Source: Fusobacteriales bacterium (GTDB lineage Bacteria; Fusobacteriota; Fusobacteriia; Fusobacteriales; Fusobacteriaceae). Taken from it: a stretch of 64,000 nt of DNA. Of the stretch, positions 44,002-53,726 are shown in pieces (within the stretch, counting starts at the first letter, position 1; each line of letters starts with the position of its first letter). The DNA is taken from positions 23,041-87,040 of the forward strand of contig JAICDD010000013.1 in the NCBI GenBank assembly GCA_020063625.1, written 5' to 3'. Under the pieces are notes generated by a model. That model searched no databases. It had not been told where the DNA came from and saw only the letters and a list, made by a program, of their open reading frames with translations. Made by a program: the position numbers and the translations under genes.

Positions 44002-44754
44002 ATGAAAAAAAGAATAATTTTTATAACATTTTTATTAATAACAAGTTTTTCTTTTGCAAGTGGTCTTTTTATTAAAGCAGGTCCCGCTTGGAAACCTATA
44101 AAAAAAGAAAATAATACACAAACTGAGACTTTTAATAGAAGCTGGCATTTAGAACTTGATTTAATGGGAAAATTAAGTGAAACATGGGATATTGGTACAG
44201 GTATGGAGTTTAATAAAAGATATGAAAATGAAAATGGTAAAGAAGATTTAGGATATTTTCCTATTTATATTTCTACTCGTTATAAGTTAAGACAAGCTAA
44301 TACTGCTTCTTTTCCTTATTTAATCGGTAGAATTGGTTTATCTTTCCCTTTAAAATATACAGATAATATTGAAACAATTAGTGGCGGTGGATATTTAGCA
44401 TTAGGAGTAGGACTAGAGCTTGATCATATGATAATTGAGCTTATATCTTCATATGCTTCTATTCAACAAGGTGACCTTTTATCTTCAAATAAAGAGATAG
44501 GTTTTGAAAAAATTTCTTTAATGTTTGGATATAGATTTGGTGAAAATTATTATACTCCTAGAGCTCTTTACAAAGCTCCTATAGATAGAGAACCTCAAAT
44601 GAATAATAAAACTAATGATATTAATGACAATAATTCTGGTTATAGTAAAGATATAAAAGAAAGACTTGATAATTTAAAACAGCTTCGTATTGATGGATAT
44701 ATTACAGAAGAAGAGTATTATCAAAAAAGAAATGAAATATTAGGTGACATTTAA
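44002..44754 (+). CDS. Outer-membrane beta-barrel-like protein with C-terminal SHOCT domain
   Basis: A 250-residue exported protein. A signal peptide (MKKRIIFITFLLITSFSFASG, shown in part as MKKRIIFITFLLITSFSFA) is followed by an alternating beta pattern with aromatic ends (for example ELDLMGKLSETWDIGTGMEF and LMFGYRFG), typical of small outer-membrane porin-like barrels. The last 32 residues (RLDNLKQLRIDGYITEEEY) match the SHOCT motif, unusual after a barrel. Function unknown. It shares style with the protein at 47246-47962. Confidence 0.65.
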   Translation: MKKRIIFITFLLITSFSFASGLFIKAGPAWKPIKKENNTQTETFNRSWHLELDLMGKLSETWDIGTGMEFNKRYENENGKEDLGYFPIYISTRYKLRQANTASFPYLIGRIGLSFPLKYTDNIETISGGGYLALGVGLELDHMIIELISSYASIQQGDLLSSNKEIGFEKISLMFGYRFGENYYTPRALYKAPIDREPQMNNKTNDINDNNSGYSKDIKERLDNLKQLRIDGYITEEEYYQKRNEILGDI

Positions 44755-44767
44755 AATATTCCTAAAA

Positions 44768-44811
44768 AATCAAAAACGAGTTCTTTATTTTAAAAGGACT
44801 CGTTTTTGATT
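44768..44811 (+). terminator. Terminator after the outer-membrane/SHOCT gene
   Basis: Perfect 14-bp stem (44768-44781 and 44798-44811) ending in a T-rich run; a promoter for hemW must follow, with a TATAAT at about 44863. Confidence 0.75.
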
Positions 44812-44891
44812 TATTTAATTTCTAGTATTCAGTTTTTTTATAGTATTTTTTACTAAGTAGTGATATAATAAATAAAAAAAGGAGCTTTATT

Positions 44892-45968
44892 ATGGTTGAC
44901 GCAATATATATACATATTCCATTTTGTCAAAAAAAATGTCATTATTGCGACTTTTTATCCTTTCAAAATATGACAGATGAAATTGATAATTATGTAAAGC
45001 ATTTAATCAAAGAGATAAATTTATATCCAAAATATAATTTTGATACTATATATTTTGGTGGTGGTACTCCATCACTTTTATCTCCAATCCATATAAAAAA
45101 TATATTAGAAAATTTAAATTTTGACTCTAATAGTGAAATTACTCTAGAAGTTAATCCTATTACTGTTGATTATGAAAAGCTAAAACAATTTAAAGAAGTT
45201 GGAATAAATCGACTTAGCATTGGTATTCAAAGTTTTAATAATGATATTCTTAAGACATTGGGACGTTTACATAACAGTGAAAAAGCTATTTCTACTTATT
45301 GTGATGCTAGAAAAGCTGGATTTAATAATATTAGTATTGATTTAATGTTTGCTGTCCCTAATCAAACATTAGAAATATTAGAAAATGATTTAGAAACTAT
45401 AAAAAGTTTAAATCCCGAACATATATCAATTTATTCTCTTATTTGGGAAGAGGGAACAAAGTTTTGGGATCTAAAAGAAAAAAACATTTTATCTCCTATC
45501 TCTGATGAAATAGAAGCTGATATGTATAAAAAAATCATTGATTTTCTTACAGAAAATAATTATATACATTATGAAATTTCAAATTTTTCAAAAAAAAATT
45601 TTATGGCAAGACATAATTCTAAATATTGGGAAAATAAAGAATATCTTGGTGTTGGTCTTGGAGCTTCTGGATATTATAATGGAATTCGATACAAAAATGT
45701 TTGCTTTTTGAATAAATATTATGGTATCATTAATATTGATGACCTACCAATTTTAGAAAAAGAAAATGTAGATAAAAATGATAGTTTTAACTATATTTTA
45801 GGTCTTCGATTAATAAATAAAGGAATTTCTCCAACAGAGAAAAAATATATTGAGATATGCAATAACTTAGTAAAAAAAGGATTTTTAAAAAATATTAATA
45901 ATAAATATTTCTTAACTAAAAAAGGGATTTTTTATGCAAATGATGTATTTTTAGAATTTATTGATTAG
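44892..45968 (+). CDS. hemW: Radical SAM heme chaperone HemW
   Basis: A 358-residue HemN/HemW-family protein. The radical SAM cluster is CxxxCxxC at C12, C16, C19 (IPFCQKKCHYCDF), followed by YFGGGTPSLL and the GVGLGASGYYN region. It lacks the extra N-terminal features of true HemN. HemW inserts heme in other bacteria; the role in this anaerobe is not known. It is followed by yggS after 9 bp and sepF. Confidence 0.9.
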   Translation: MVDAIYIHIPFCQKKCHYCDFLSFQNMTDEIDNYVKHLIKEINLYPKYNFDTIYFGGGTPSLLSPIHIKNILENLNFDSNSEITLEVNPITVDYEKLKQFKEVGINRLSIGIQSFNNDILKTLGRLHNSEKAISTYCDARKAGFNNISIDLMFAVPNQTLEILENDLETIKSLNPEHISIYSLIWEEGTKFWDLKEKNILSPISDEIEADMYKKIIDFLTENNYIHYEISNFSKKNFMARHNSKYWENKEYLGVGLGASGYYNGIRYKNVCFLNKYYGIINIDDLPILEKENVDKNDSFNYILGLRLINKGISPTEKKYIEICNNLVKKGFLKNINNKYFLTKKGIFYANDVFLEFID

Positions 45969-45977
45969 GAGAGAGTT

Positions 45978-46667
45978 ATGAGCTTAAAAGAAACTATTAC
46001 TAAAAATCTTAATGAAATAAAAGAGGATATAAAAAAATATTCACCTTATCCAGAAAAAGTGAAAATAGTTGGAGCTACTAAATATCTTGACAAATATCAA
46101 CTTGAAGAATATTTTAATTCTGGTGCTAAAATTATTGGAGAAAACAGAGTACAAGCTTTACGAGAAAAAAAAGAACATTTTGATAATTTAGGAATAAGTG
46201 ATAAAATCTCTTGGCATTTTATCGGCTCATTACAAAAAAACAAATTAAAATATTTTATTGATTATATTGATTTAATTCATTCTGTAGACAGGTTATCTAT
46301 TGCAGAAGCAATTGATAAAGAAGCTAAAAAAAGAGAAAAAATTATAAATTGTCTTTTAGAAGTAAATATTTCAAAAGAGGAAAGTAAACATGGATTTTTA
46401 GTTGAAGAAATCTATGAAAATATTCATAAATTAAAATCTTTAAATAATTTAAATATAATTGGTCTTATGACTATGGCACCATTTACTGAAGATAGGGATG
46501 TAATTTTAAACGTTTTTAAGGGGTTAAAAACTTTAAGGGATGAGCTAAATGTTAAACATTTTAATGGCGAATTAACGGAACTATCTATGGGAATGAGTAA
46601 TGATTATAAAATTGCTCTGTCTCAAGGAGCAACTATAATCAGAATAGGAAGTAAACTTTTTAATTAA
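45978..46667 (+). CDS. yggS: YggS-family pyridoxal-phosphate homeostasis protein
   Basis: A 229-residue type III PLP-binding protein of the YggS/PLPBP family. The PLP lysine is in KIVGATKYLD near residue 34, and the conserved IGENRVQ, WHFIGSLQKNKLKY and LSMGMSNDYKIA motifs are present. It contributes to PLP and amino acid homeostasis. Its position directly before sepF is a common neighbourhood (yggS-sepF) in low-GC bacteria and supports both calls. Confidence 0.95.
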   Translation: MSLKETITKNLNEIKEDIKKYSPYPEKVKIVGATKYLDKYQLEEYFNSGAKIIGENRVQALREKKEHFDNLGISDKISWHFIGSLQKNKLKYFIDYIDLIHSVDRLSIAEAIDKEAKKREKIINCLLEVNISKEESKHGFLVEEIYENIHKLKSLNNLNIIGLMTMAPFTEDRDVILNVFKGLKTLRDELNVKHFNGELTELSMGMSNDYKIALSQGATIIRIGSKLFN

Positions 46668-46683
46668 TCAAGGAGGGATAGTA

Positions 46684-47196
46684 ATGAATATTTTTGACAA
46701 CATTAAAAACCAATTTGGTTCTCATTCAAATAATTATGATAGTGATGATTTTGAAAATAATGAAAATCCTACTAAAAAAAATAAAAAAGACAATAAAATT
46801 ATTTCTATAAATAATTATTCTGATCTTTCAAAATCTTTTGACACAGAAAATGAAGATGATGATAAAGAAAAACAAATTGCTATGATTAAACCAAAATCTT
46901 TTGAAGAAGCAATAAAAATATCTAATTGGATTGAAGAAGAAAAGATTATTGTGTTATCTGTTGAACTTCTTACACCTAAATTAACACAAAGACTTATAGA
47001 TTTTATATCTGGTGCTCTTTATATTAAAAAAGGTGAAATGTTTGAAATGACTAAGGGTGAAGTGTTTGTTTGTATTCCTAGTAAATATGGTTCTATATTA
47101 GATATCAATAGTCTTACTGAAAATACTATTTCAAAATTAAATCTAAAATCTGCAAATAATTATGAAGAAATAAAACCAAAATTTAATTCAAAATAA
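46684..47196 (+). CDS. sepF: Cell division protein SepF
   Basis: An FtsZ-binding division protein. The 170-residue product has a low-complexity, acidic N-terminus (about 1-75) and a C-terminal SepF domain (about 80-160; KPKSFEEAIKISNWI, LTPKLTQRLIDFISGALY). It follows yggS by 16 bp, with AGGAGG before the start. It is unusual to find this Gram-positive-type factor alongside outer-membrane proteins, although diderm low-GC groups are known to carry it. A terminator follows. Confidence 0.9.
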   Translation: MNIFDNIKNQFGSHSNNYDSDDFENNENPTKKNKKDNKIISINNYSDLSKSFDTENEDDDKEKQIAMIKPKSFEEAIKISNWIEEEKIIVLSVELLTPKLTQRLIDFISGALYIKKGEMFEMTKGEVFVCIPSKYGSILDINSLTENTISKLNLKSANNYEEIKPKFNSK

Positions 47197-47222
47197 AAGG
47201 AGACTAATAAGTCTCCTTTTTT
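47195..47222. terminator. Terminator after sepF, likely bidirectional
   Basis: Stem AAAAGGAGACT/AGTCTCCTTTT (47195-47205 and 47210-47220) with T runs, between convergent sepF and the outer-membrane gene. Confidence 0.85.
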
Positions 47223-47245
47223 ATTTGTTTTTTTATTAATTATAT

Positions 47246-47962
47246 TTATTGGTAATATTTAGCAAATGGATCTTCTTCTGTCACAACTTCTCCAAATCCT
47301 CCACCAGAAAGAGTTCCATTAAATCTATAACCTATATTAACAGATATTCTATTTGAGAACATGCTCCAACCACTACTTCCTCCAAGTGATTGTGCTGCAC
47401 TTAAATCAAATTGATATTCTCCCTCTATTATAAAACTATTGTATTCAAATCCTAGCCCTACTGCGGCATATGGGGAACTAACTTTTAATATATTTTGTAC
47501 TGTATAATTTGCATTAGTTGCTGTTGTCCATTCTTTTTTTGCATACTCTACTGCTATACCTAATTTTACATTTAAAAACATATCTTCATCTGGATAAAAT
47601 CCTGAATCTAACTTTTTCTGCATTAATAAATATATCGGCATATAATTTGCATACATATAACCAGAGCCATTATTTATAACTGTTTTTAATTTTGAACTTT
47701 CTATATATGATACTCCAACTCCAAAAAATACCGATTCAAACCATTCTGTCCTATTATGTAATTCAAAACTATAAGTTCTTGAAGTAAATGGTGTAATTGT
47801 AGTATTGTCTTTATGAGAAGTTCCTAAATTATCTGTTATTGTTTCATAGTAATTTCCACCTAAATGTGTACCTATTTTTAAAATATAACTATTATCAAAA
47901 ATTTCATATGCTGAAAAAGTATACGAAAATATTATAAAATATATTAATATTAATTTTTTCAT
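47246..47962 (-). CDS. Outer-membrane beta-barrel-like protein
   Basis: A 238-residue exported protein with a signal peptide (MKKLILIYFIIFSYTFSA) and repeated aromatic-ended beta strands (for example SPYAAVGLGFEYNSFIIEGEY, VNIGYRFNG), a porin-like pattern. No specific family was recognised. The C-terminus has a polar glycine-rich loop and a charged tail (VTEEDPFAKYYQ). It stands alone, convergent to sepF, and has a divergent promoter region with the SNF2 gene. Confidence 0.65.
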   Translation of the reverse strand: MKKLILIYFIIFSYTFSAYEIFDNSYILKIGTHLGGNYYETITDNLGTSHKDNTTITPFTSRTYSFELHNRTEWFESVFFGVGVSYIESSKLKTVINNGSGYMYANYMPIYLLMQKKLDSGFYPDEDMFLNVKLGIAVEYAKKEWTTATNANYTVQNILKVSSPYAAVGLGFEYNSFIIEGEYQFDLSAAQSLGGSSGWSMFSNRISVNIGYRFNGTLSGGGFGEVVTEEDPFAKYYQ

Positions 47963-48030
47963 TTCACACTTTACTCCTTTCGTAACCTTTAATTTTATTA
48001 TCGACTTATTTTTGTATTTATTAAATATAA

Positions 48031-48059
48031 TTGTAAATATTTATTATATATGATATAAT
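48031..48059 (+). promoter_or_regulatory. Promoter of the SNF2 gene
   Basis: TTGTAA (48031-48036), 17-bp spacer, TATAAT (48054-48059), 36 bases before the start. Confidence 0.65.
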
Positions 48060-48094
48060 TAAACTTAATAAAATTTTTAACAAGGAGTATTTTT

Positions 48095-50848
48095 ATGTTT
48101 AATAACTTAAAAAAGCACAATACTACTACTAAAAATATTGTTAATAAAATATTTTTTAAATTATGTAAAGACATAGAAGGATACTATATTTCTGTTGTTG
48201 ATGAAAATGATAATTATCTAGAAAATATAGAGCATCATAATTTTAATAAAAATACTCAAGATATACTTGATATTATCGAAAGTATCGAAACTGAAAATTT
48301 ATTTAGTATTTCATGGGATAATAATGATAAAAAAGTTTATTTAAATGAGCATCCTTTTTTATTAAATTTATTAAAAAATAGCGAATTTTTAATAGATGAA
48401 AATTTTAATAAATTAAATTTTATAGATAAAACATATGAGCTAAGTTTAGTTATTGAAAATAATATTCAGAAAAATGAATTAGTATCTACTGTGTATCTAA
48501 ATAATAATATAAAAAATTTTGTTCTTATCACTGAAAATTGTGCCTTATTTGACAATAATCTTGTTTTTATAAAAGATATTGGTGAAAATTTTGAAAATAT
48601 TCAAGATTTAAATTCAACTTTTATTTATGAAGAATTTGAAAGATTTTTAACAATAACATATTCTTATTTTAATAATATAACTATTAAATATAAAAATTAT
48701 TCTATTGAAAATGGACCTGTAATAGTTGCAAAACCATTAATAATTATAGAAAAAATTGATAAAGCAAAAAGTTTATATTTAAAATTAGGTACTTTTATTC
48801 CTAATTTTGATAATAATTTTATAGAAGAGTATAACATAAAAAATATTATTACTATAAATGAATTGGAACAAAAAATTCTTATACATGATATAAAATTTTT
48901 TAATCTTTCTGAAGAAATAGAATATTTATTAAAAATAATTATTACATATCAAAGAGAATTAAAACTAAAAAATGGTTATTTTTTTGATGAAAATTTAATT
49001 ATTTTAGAAGAAAAATTAGCTCGTGAATTTATCAGTAAAGAACTTACAAATCTTCTTACTAAATATCAAATTATTGGTACTGATAAATTTAAAAAATATA
49101 ACATAAAAAATGTAAAACCTAAATTAATAACCAATTTATCTCATTCTATAGATTTCTTAGAAGGAGATGTTAGTATTCAAATTGAAGATGAAACTTTTTC
49201 TATTTTTGATTTATTATCAATTTATAAAAAAAATTCATATATCACTCTTAGTGATGGTACAAATGCATTAATTAATAAAAGCTATATTGAAAAATTAGAA
49301 AGAATTTTTAGAAAAGATAAATCTAAAGCTAAAATCTCTTTTTTCGATTTACCTATTATACAAGATTTAATTGATGAAAAACTATTATCAAATACATTTC
49401 CAAAAATAAAGGAAATTTTTGAAGGATTTAATAATATTTCTTCTTTAAAAATTGAAAAACCAAAAATTAATGCAACATTAAGAAGTTATCAAGAGTATGG
49501 TTATAAATGGCTTGTATTTTTATATAATAATAATTTAAATGGTTGTTTAGCTGATGATATGGGACTTGGAAAAACTATTCAAACTATATCATTACTATCG
49601 TATATTTATCCAAAATCTAAAAAACCAACACTTATTGTAATGCCAAAAAGCCTTATTTATAACTGGGAAAATGAAATTTTAAAATTTAATCCAAATCTCT
49701 ATACAAAAATATATTATGGAATAAATAGAGATTTAGATAATGTTTTAGATGCTCAAATTATTTTGACAACATATGGAACTGTACGAAATGATATAAAACT
49801 CTTACAAAATATAGATTTTGAAATGATTGTTCTTGATGAATCACAAAATATAAAAAATGTAAATTCACAAATAACTAAAGCAGTCACTTTATTAAATGCC
49901 AAGCATAAGCTAGCTCTTAGTGGTACTCCTGTAGAAAATAATTTAGGAGAGCTTTATTCTTTATTTAGATTTTTAAATCCAAATATGTTTGGAAGTGCTG
50001 AACACTTTAATAATTATTATCTACTTCCTATTCAGAGAGATAATGATAAAGAAGTAATAAAAGAATTAAAACAAAAAATATATCCTTTTATTTTAAGAAG
50101 AACTAAAAAAGAGGTTTTAAAAGAACTTCCTGAAAAAATTGAACAAACATTATTTATAGAAATGAACCCTAAACAAAAGAAATTTTACGAAGAACAAAGA
50201 GATTTTTATTATACACTTATAAAAGAACAAATTGATACAAAAGGGTTTACTAAATCTAAATTTTTCATATTACAAGCTTTAAATGAATTAAGACAAATTG
50301 CATCAGTTCCTGAAAATATAAGTAATAATAGTATAAAATCAAGCAAAAGAGAAGTATTAATAGAAAATATAAAAGAAGCTGTTTCAAATAATCATAAAAT
50401 ATTAATATTTTCTAATTTTATTAAAACAATTGAAAATATTTGTGAAGATTTAGAAAAAGAAAATATAAAACATCTATCTATGACAGGCTCTACTAAAAAT
50501 AGACAACAACTTGTAGATGAGTTTCAAAATAATAATGATATAAAAGTTTTTGTAATGACATTAAAAACAGGAGGTGTTGGATTAAATCTTACATCTGCTG
50601 ATACTATATTTATTTTTGATCCTTGGTGGAATAAAACTGCTGAAGACCAAGCTATTGATAGAAGTCATAGAATGGGGCAAAAAAATACTGTATTTTCGTA
50701 CAAACTTATTAGTAAAGGTACTATTGAGGAAAAAATTCTTCAATTACAATATGAAAAAAGCAAATTATTTGAAAGTTTAATATCAGATGATAGTAACTCT
50801 ATCAAAACACTTTCAAAAGATGATATTGATTTTATTTTAAATAATTAA
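48095..50848 (+). CDS. SNF2/Rad54-family helicase-like protein
   Basis: A 917-residue ATP-dependent DNA-translocase-like protein. The C-terminal half carries the SNF2 motor: DDMGLGKTIQTISLL (Walker A near 485), VLDESQNIKN (motif II, DESQ in place of DEAH, near 580), LSGTPVENN, and helicase C with GGVGLNLTSADT and DQAIDRSHRMGQ. The N-terminal 450 residues are highly charged and have no domain I recognise; the usual CxC SWIM zinc motif of bacterial SNF2 proteins is absent. It is directly followed by a partner gene. The role, whether in chromosome or phage defence, is not shown. Confidence 0.88.
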   Translation: MFNNLKKHNTTTKNIVNKIFFKLCKDIEGYYISVVDENDNYLENIEHHNFNKNTQDILDIIESIETENLFSISWDNNDKKVYLNEHPFLLNLLKNSEFLIDENFNKLNFIDKTYELSLVIENNIQKNELVSTVYLNNNIKNFVLITENCALFDNNLVFIKDIGENFENIQDLNSTFIYEEFERFLTITYSYFNNITIKYKNYSIENGPVIVAKPLIIIEKIDKAKSLYLKLGTFIPNFDNNFIEEYNIKNIITINELEQKILIHDIKFFNLSEEIEYLLKIIITYQRELKLKNGYFFDENLIILEEKLAREFISKELTNLLTKYQIIGTDKFKKYNIKNVKPKLITNLSHSIDFLEGDVSIQIEDETFSIFDLLSIYKKNSYITLSDGTNALINKSYIEKLERIFRKDKSKAKISFFDLPIIQDLIDEKLLSNTFPKIKEIFEGFNNISSLKIEKPKINATLRSYQEYGYKWLVFLYNNNLNGCLADDMGLGKTIQTISLLSYIYPKSKKPTLIVMPKSLIYNWENEILKFNPNLYTKIYYGINRDLDNVLDAQIILTTYGTVRNDIKLLQNIDFEMIVLDESQNIKNVNSQITKAVTLLNAKHKLALSGTPVENNLGELYSLFRFLNPNMFGSAEHFNNYYLLPIQRDNDKEVIKELKQKIYPFILRRTKKEVLKELPEKIEQTLFIEMNPKQKKFYEEQRDFYYTLIKEQIDTKGFTKSKFFILQALNELRQIASVPENISNNSIKSSKREVLIENIKEAVSNNHKILIFSNFIKTIENICEDLEKENIKHLSMTGSTKNRQQLVDEFQNNNDIKVFVMTLKTGGVGLNLTSADTIFIFDPWWNKTAEDQAIDRSHRMGQKNTVFSYKLISKGTIEEKILQLQYEKSKLFESLISDDSNSIKTLSKDDIDFILNN

Positions 50849-50866
50849 TAAGGAGTTAGTAAAATA

Positions 50867-52657
50867 ATGGGTATTACTAAAAATGATTTATTAGATGCTT
50901 TAGATAGATTTTATTCAAAAGAAACTTTATTAAAACTTTTTAAAGAATATTTTTTAAATTGGATAGCTGATGGTTATATTGGAGGAAATTTAGGACTTTT
51001 TGAAGTATCATTAATAGGTCCTACTTCAAAAAAACAAGTTTTTTTAGATCTTATATTTGAAATTTATTCAAAAGAAGAGATATTTTCAACAATTTATCAC
51101 GAACTTGATAAAGATATACAAAATATTTTTTTAGAAATTGCTTGGAATGAAAAATTTATTATTAATGATAAGAATAAATATCTTACTGAAAAAACAAATG
51201 GTTATAGAAAAATTTTAATTCCAAAATCTAAATATATGTTTTTTAATTATAATTGCCCTAATGAAAGCTTATGGGTAAAAAATGATGACGAAAAAGGTTA
51301 TTTTTATCTGCATAAAGATATTATTAGATGGATAAGAAAATATTTGCCAAAACCAAAAGAGTATAATTTAATTCCTGTTGATAAACCTTCTACTACATTT
51401 TTTCTAAGTAGTGAAAAAGAAGTAATAAATAAAATATCTACATACTATAATTTTTATTCATTAGGGCATATTGAAATGTCTACAAGTAATAAAATACTTA
51501 AAAAAAGTAAAAGAGAGATGAAAAAATATTGTAAATTAATTGAATTTTATAATGATTTTGGTGATTTAGATTTTTTAAAAACTGAAACTTTATCTCTGTT
51601 TTTATTAAGTTTAACTGAAAAGTATAGAGATCAAAAATATTTTAAACCTCAAAATTTAAAATTTTTAATAATTGAACTTTTAAATGGCAATGTTATCTCT
51701 GATGAAGATTTTAATTATACTACAAAATTTTTAAACTATTTAAAAGGTGTAAAATATATTTGGAATGAAAAAGAGCAAACAAAAAAAGCTTTTAAAACAA
51801 TAAAAACTGTATTAGAAAATATGCCTAAAGGAAAAGCTGTTAGTATAGATAATATCCTAAAATACATAGATTACAGAGATATGGATATAGAAATATTATC
51901 TCCAGAAAATATTTATAATTATGTTTATATAAATGAAGCTGATTATGGTCGAACTAAAATTACTAATTATGAAAATTACTATAATTATGTAGTTGTTCCT
52001 TTTGTAAAATCTATATTTGCTATACTTGGTTGTTTAGGAGTATTAGATATTTATTATGATATTCCTACTGATAAAAATGGATTATACTTAAAAAATGGAT
52101 ATCTTACAAAATATGATGGATTTAAATATATTAAGCTTTCAAAACTAGGTGAATATATTTTTAATAAAATAGAAAATTATAATTTTGGAGAAGATAGTGA
52201 AGATAGTGAAATTTATTTAGATTCTAATAGACTTATAATTTCTATTATTGGAGATTCTCCTATAAGAATAATGTTTTTAGAAACTATTGCAGATAGAATC
52301 TCTGAAAGCAAATTTAAAATATCATATAAATCTTTTTTTAAAAATATTGAAACAGAAAAAGATATATTAGAAAAAATAGAGGTTTTCAAACAAAAAATCT
52401 CAAATAAACTACCTAAAATATGGGAAGATTTTTTTGATAGTCTAATAAAACGTTCTTCTTCTGTTAATTTAGTTGATGAATATAAAATTATCAAGTTAAA
52501 AGAAGATAAAGAACTTTTTGAAATAATTTTAAAAGATAAAAATATTAAAAATAAAATACTTAAAGCTGAAAATTATCATATTTTAATAAAAAAAGAAGAT
52601 ATCTCTGAATTTAGCAATCTTTTAAAAGAACATGGATATTTTAATACATTAATATAA
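50867..52657 (+). CDS. Helicase-associated-like protein of unknown function, partner of the SNF2 gene
   Basis: A 596-residue protein 18 bp after the SNF2 gene. I do not recognise a standard enzyme motif. The last 60 residues (YKIIKLKEDKELFEIILKD then ILIKKEDISEFSNLLKEHGY) resemble the C-terminal tail of helicase-associated (XPB/Ssl2-like) proteins, and the N-terminal segment is helical. The operon arrangement and shared base composition point to a two-component SNF2 system. Cysteines and typical nuclease motifs are not evident. A hairpin terminator follows. The association with a helicase family is inference. Confidence 0.5.
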   Translation: MGITKNDLLDALDRFYSKETLLKLFKEYFLNWIADGYIGGNLGLFEVSLIGPTSKKQVFLDLIFEIYSKEEIFSTIYHELDKDIQNIFLEIAWNEKFIINDKNKYLTEKTNGYRKILIPKSKYMFFNYNCPNESLWVKNDDEKGYFYLHKDIIRWIRKYLPKPKEYNLIPVDKPSTTFFLSSEKEVINKISTYYNFYSLGHIEMSTSNKILKKSKREMKKYCKLIEFYNDFGDLDFLKTETLSLFLLSLTEKYRDQKYFKPQNLKFLIIELLNGNVISDEDFNYTTKFLNYLKGVKYIWNEKEQTKKAFKTIKTVLENMPKGKAVSIDNILKYIDYRDMDIEILSPENIYNYVYINEADYGRTKITNYENYYNYVVVPFVKSIFAILGCLGVLDIYYDIPTDKNGLYLKNGYLTKYDGFKYIKLSKLGEYIFNKIENYNFGEDSEDSEIYLDSNRLIISIIGDSPIRIMFLETIADRISESKFKISYKSFFKNIETEKDILEKIEVFKQKISNKLPKIWEDFFDSLIKRSSSVNLVDEYKIIKLKEDKELFEIILKDKNIKNKILKAENYHILIKKEDISEFSNLLKEHGYFNTLI

Positions 52658-52668
52658 TCTAATATATC

Positions 52669-52707
52669 GCCTATTATACTTTATTTCCAGTATAATAGGC
52701 TTTTTTT
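52669..52707 (+). terminator. Terminator of the SNF2 pair
   Basis: Perfect 12-bp stem GCCTATTATACT/AGTATAATAGGC (52669-52680 and 52689-52700) followed by seven T. Confidence 0.9.
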
Positions 52708-52813
52708 GAATTAAAAAAACCTTGTTTTTTTTTTACTTGAATGATAAGATATACTGACAAGACAATAATTTTAGATAATAAATAATTTTTATATAGATTT
52801 AGGAGGATTTTTT

Positions 52814-53722
52814 ATGAGTGATATTCTATCTCAAATTGAAAAATTAAAAAAAGAAAAAAATGCTATTATCTTAGCTCACTATTATCAAAATGCTGATATT
52901 CAAGATTTAGCTGATTTTGTAGGTGATTCATATTTTTTAAGTGAAAAAGCTAGAGATTCTAAAGCTGATTATATAATATATTGTGGTGTAAAATTTATGG
53001 CTGAAAGTGCTAAAATTTTATCCCCTAATAAAAGAGTATTTTTCCCAGCATATGCAAATGCAGAATGTTGTATGGAATATATGGCTACTCCTACTAAAGT
53101 ACAAGCTTTAAAAGAGGAATATCCAGAAGCTAAAGTAGTATGTTATATAAACTCTAGTAGTGAAGTAAAAGCACTTAGTGATGCTTGTTGTACATCTTCA
53201 TCTGCTGAAAAAATAGTAAATAACATTGATGCAGATAAAATTATTTTTGTACCTGATAAAAATCTAGGTTCTTATATACAAGAAAAAACTGATAAAGAGA
53301 TAATTTTGTTTGATGGTTGTTGTAATGTACACGATAAAGTAACTCCAGAACATATTAATGAATATAAAAATAAATATGATGGAATTGAGGTAGTTGCTCA
53401 TCCTGAATGTAGAAAAGAAGTAAGAGATTTATCAGATTATGTAGGAAGTACTAGTGGAATATTAAATTATGTAAAAAATTCAGATAAAAAAGAATTTTTA
53501 ATTGTAACAGAAAAAGGAATAGCTCACGAATTATACAAACAAAACCCTGATAAAAAATTTCATTTTATAAATATGATATGTAATAGTATGAAAAAAATCT
53601 TTCCTGAAACAATATTAGAAGCTCTTCAAGAAGAAAAATATGAAATTTTTGTAGATGAAGATATTATTCAAAAATCTAAAAAATCTCTTGATAATATGCT
53701 TCTCTTATCAAAAGGAGAATAA
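52814..53722 (+). CDS. nadA: Quinolinate synthase A
   Basis: Condenses iminoaspartate with dihydroxyacetone phosphate to quinolinate, using a [4Fe-4S] cluster. The 302-residue protein has the expected length, the N-terminal NAIILAHYYQNADIQDLADFVGDS and cluster cysteines in YCGVKFMAES, DGCCNVHDKV and HPECRKEV. It is first in the nadABC run, with AGGAGG before the ATG, and is followed by nadB after 4 bp. This supplies de novo NAD synthesis. Confidence 0.96.
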   Translation: MSDILSQIEKLKKEKNAIILAHYYQNADIQDLADFVGDSYFLSEKARDSKADYIIYCGVKFMAESAKILSPNKRVFFPAYANAECCMEYMATPTKVQALKEEYPEAKVVCYINSSSEVKALSDACCTSSSAEKIVNNIDADKIIFVPDKNLGSYIQEKTDKEIILFDGCCNVHDKVTPEHINEYKNKYDGIEVVAHPECRKEVRDLSDYVGSTSGILNYVKNSDKKEFLIVTEKGIAHELYKQNPDKKFHFINMICNSMKKIFPETILEALQEEKYEIFVDEDIIQKSKKSLDNMLLLSKGE

Positions 53723-53726
53723 TATT

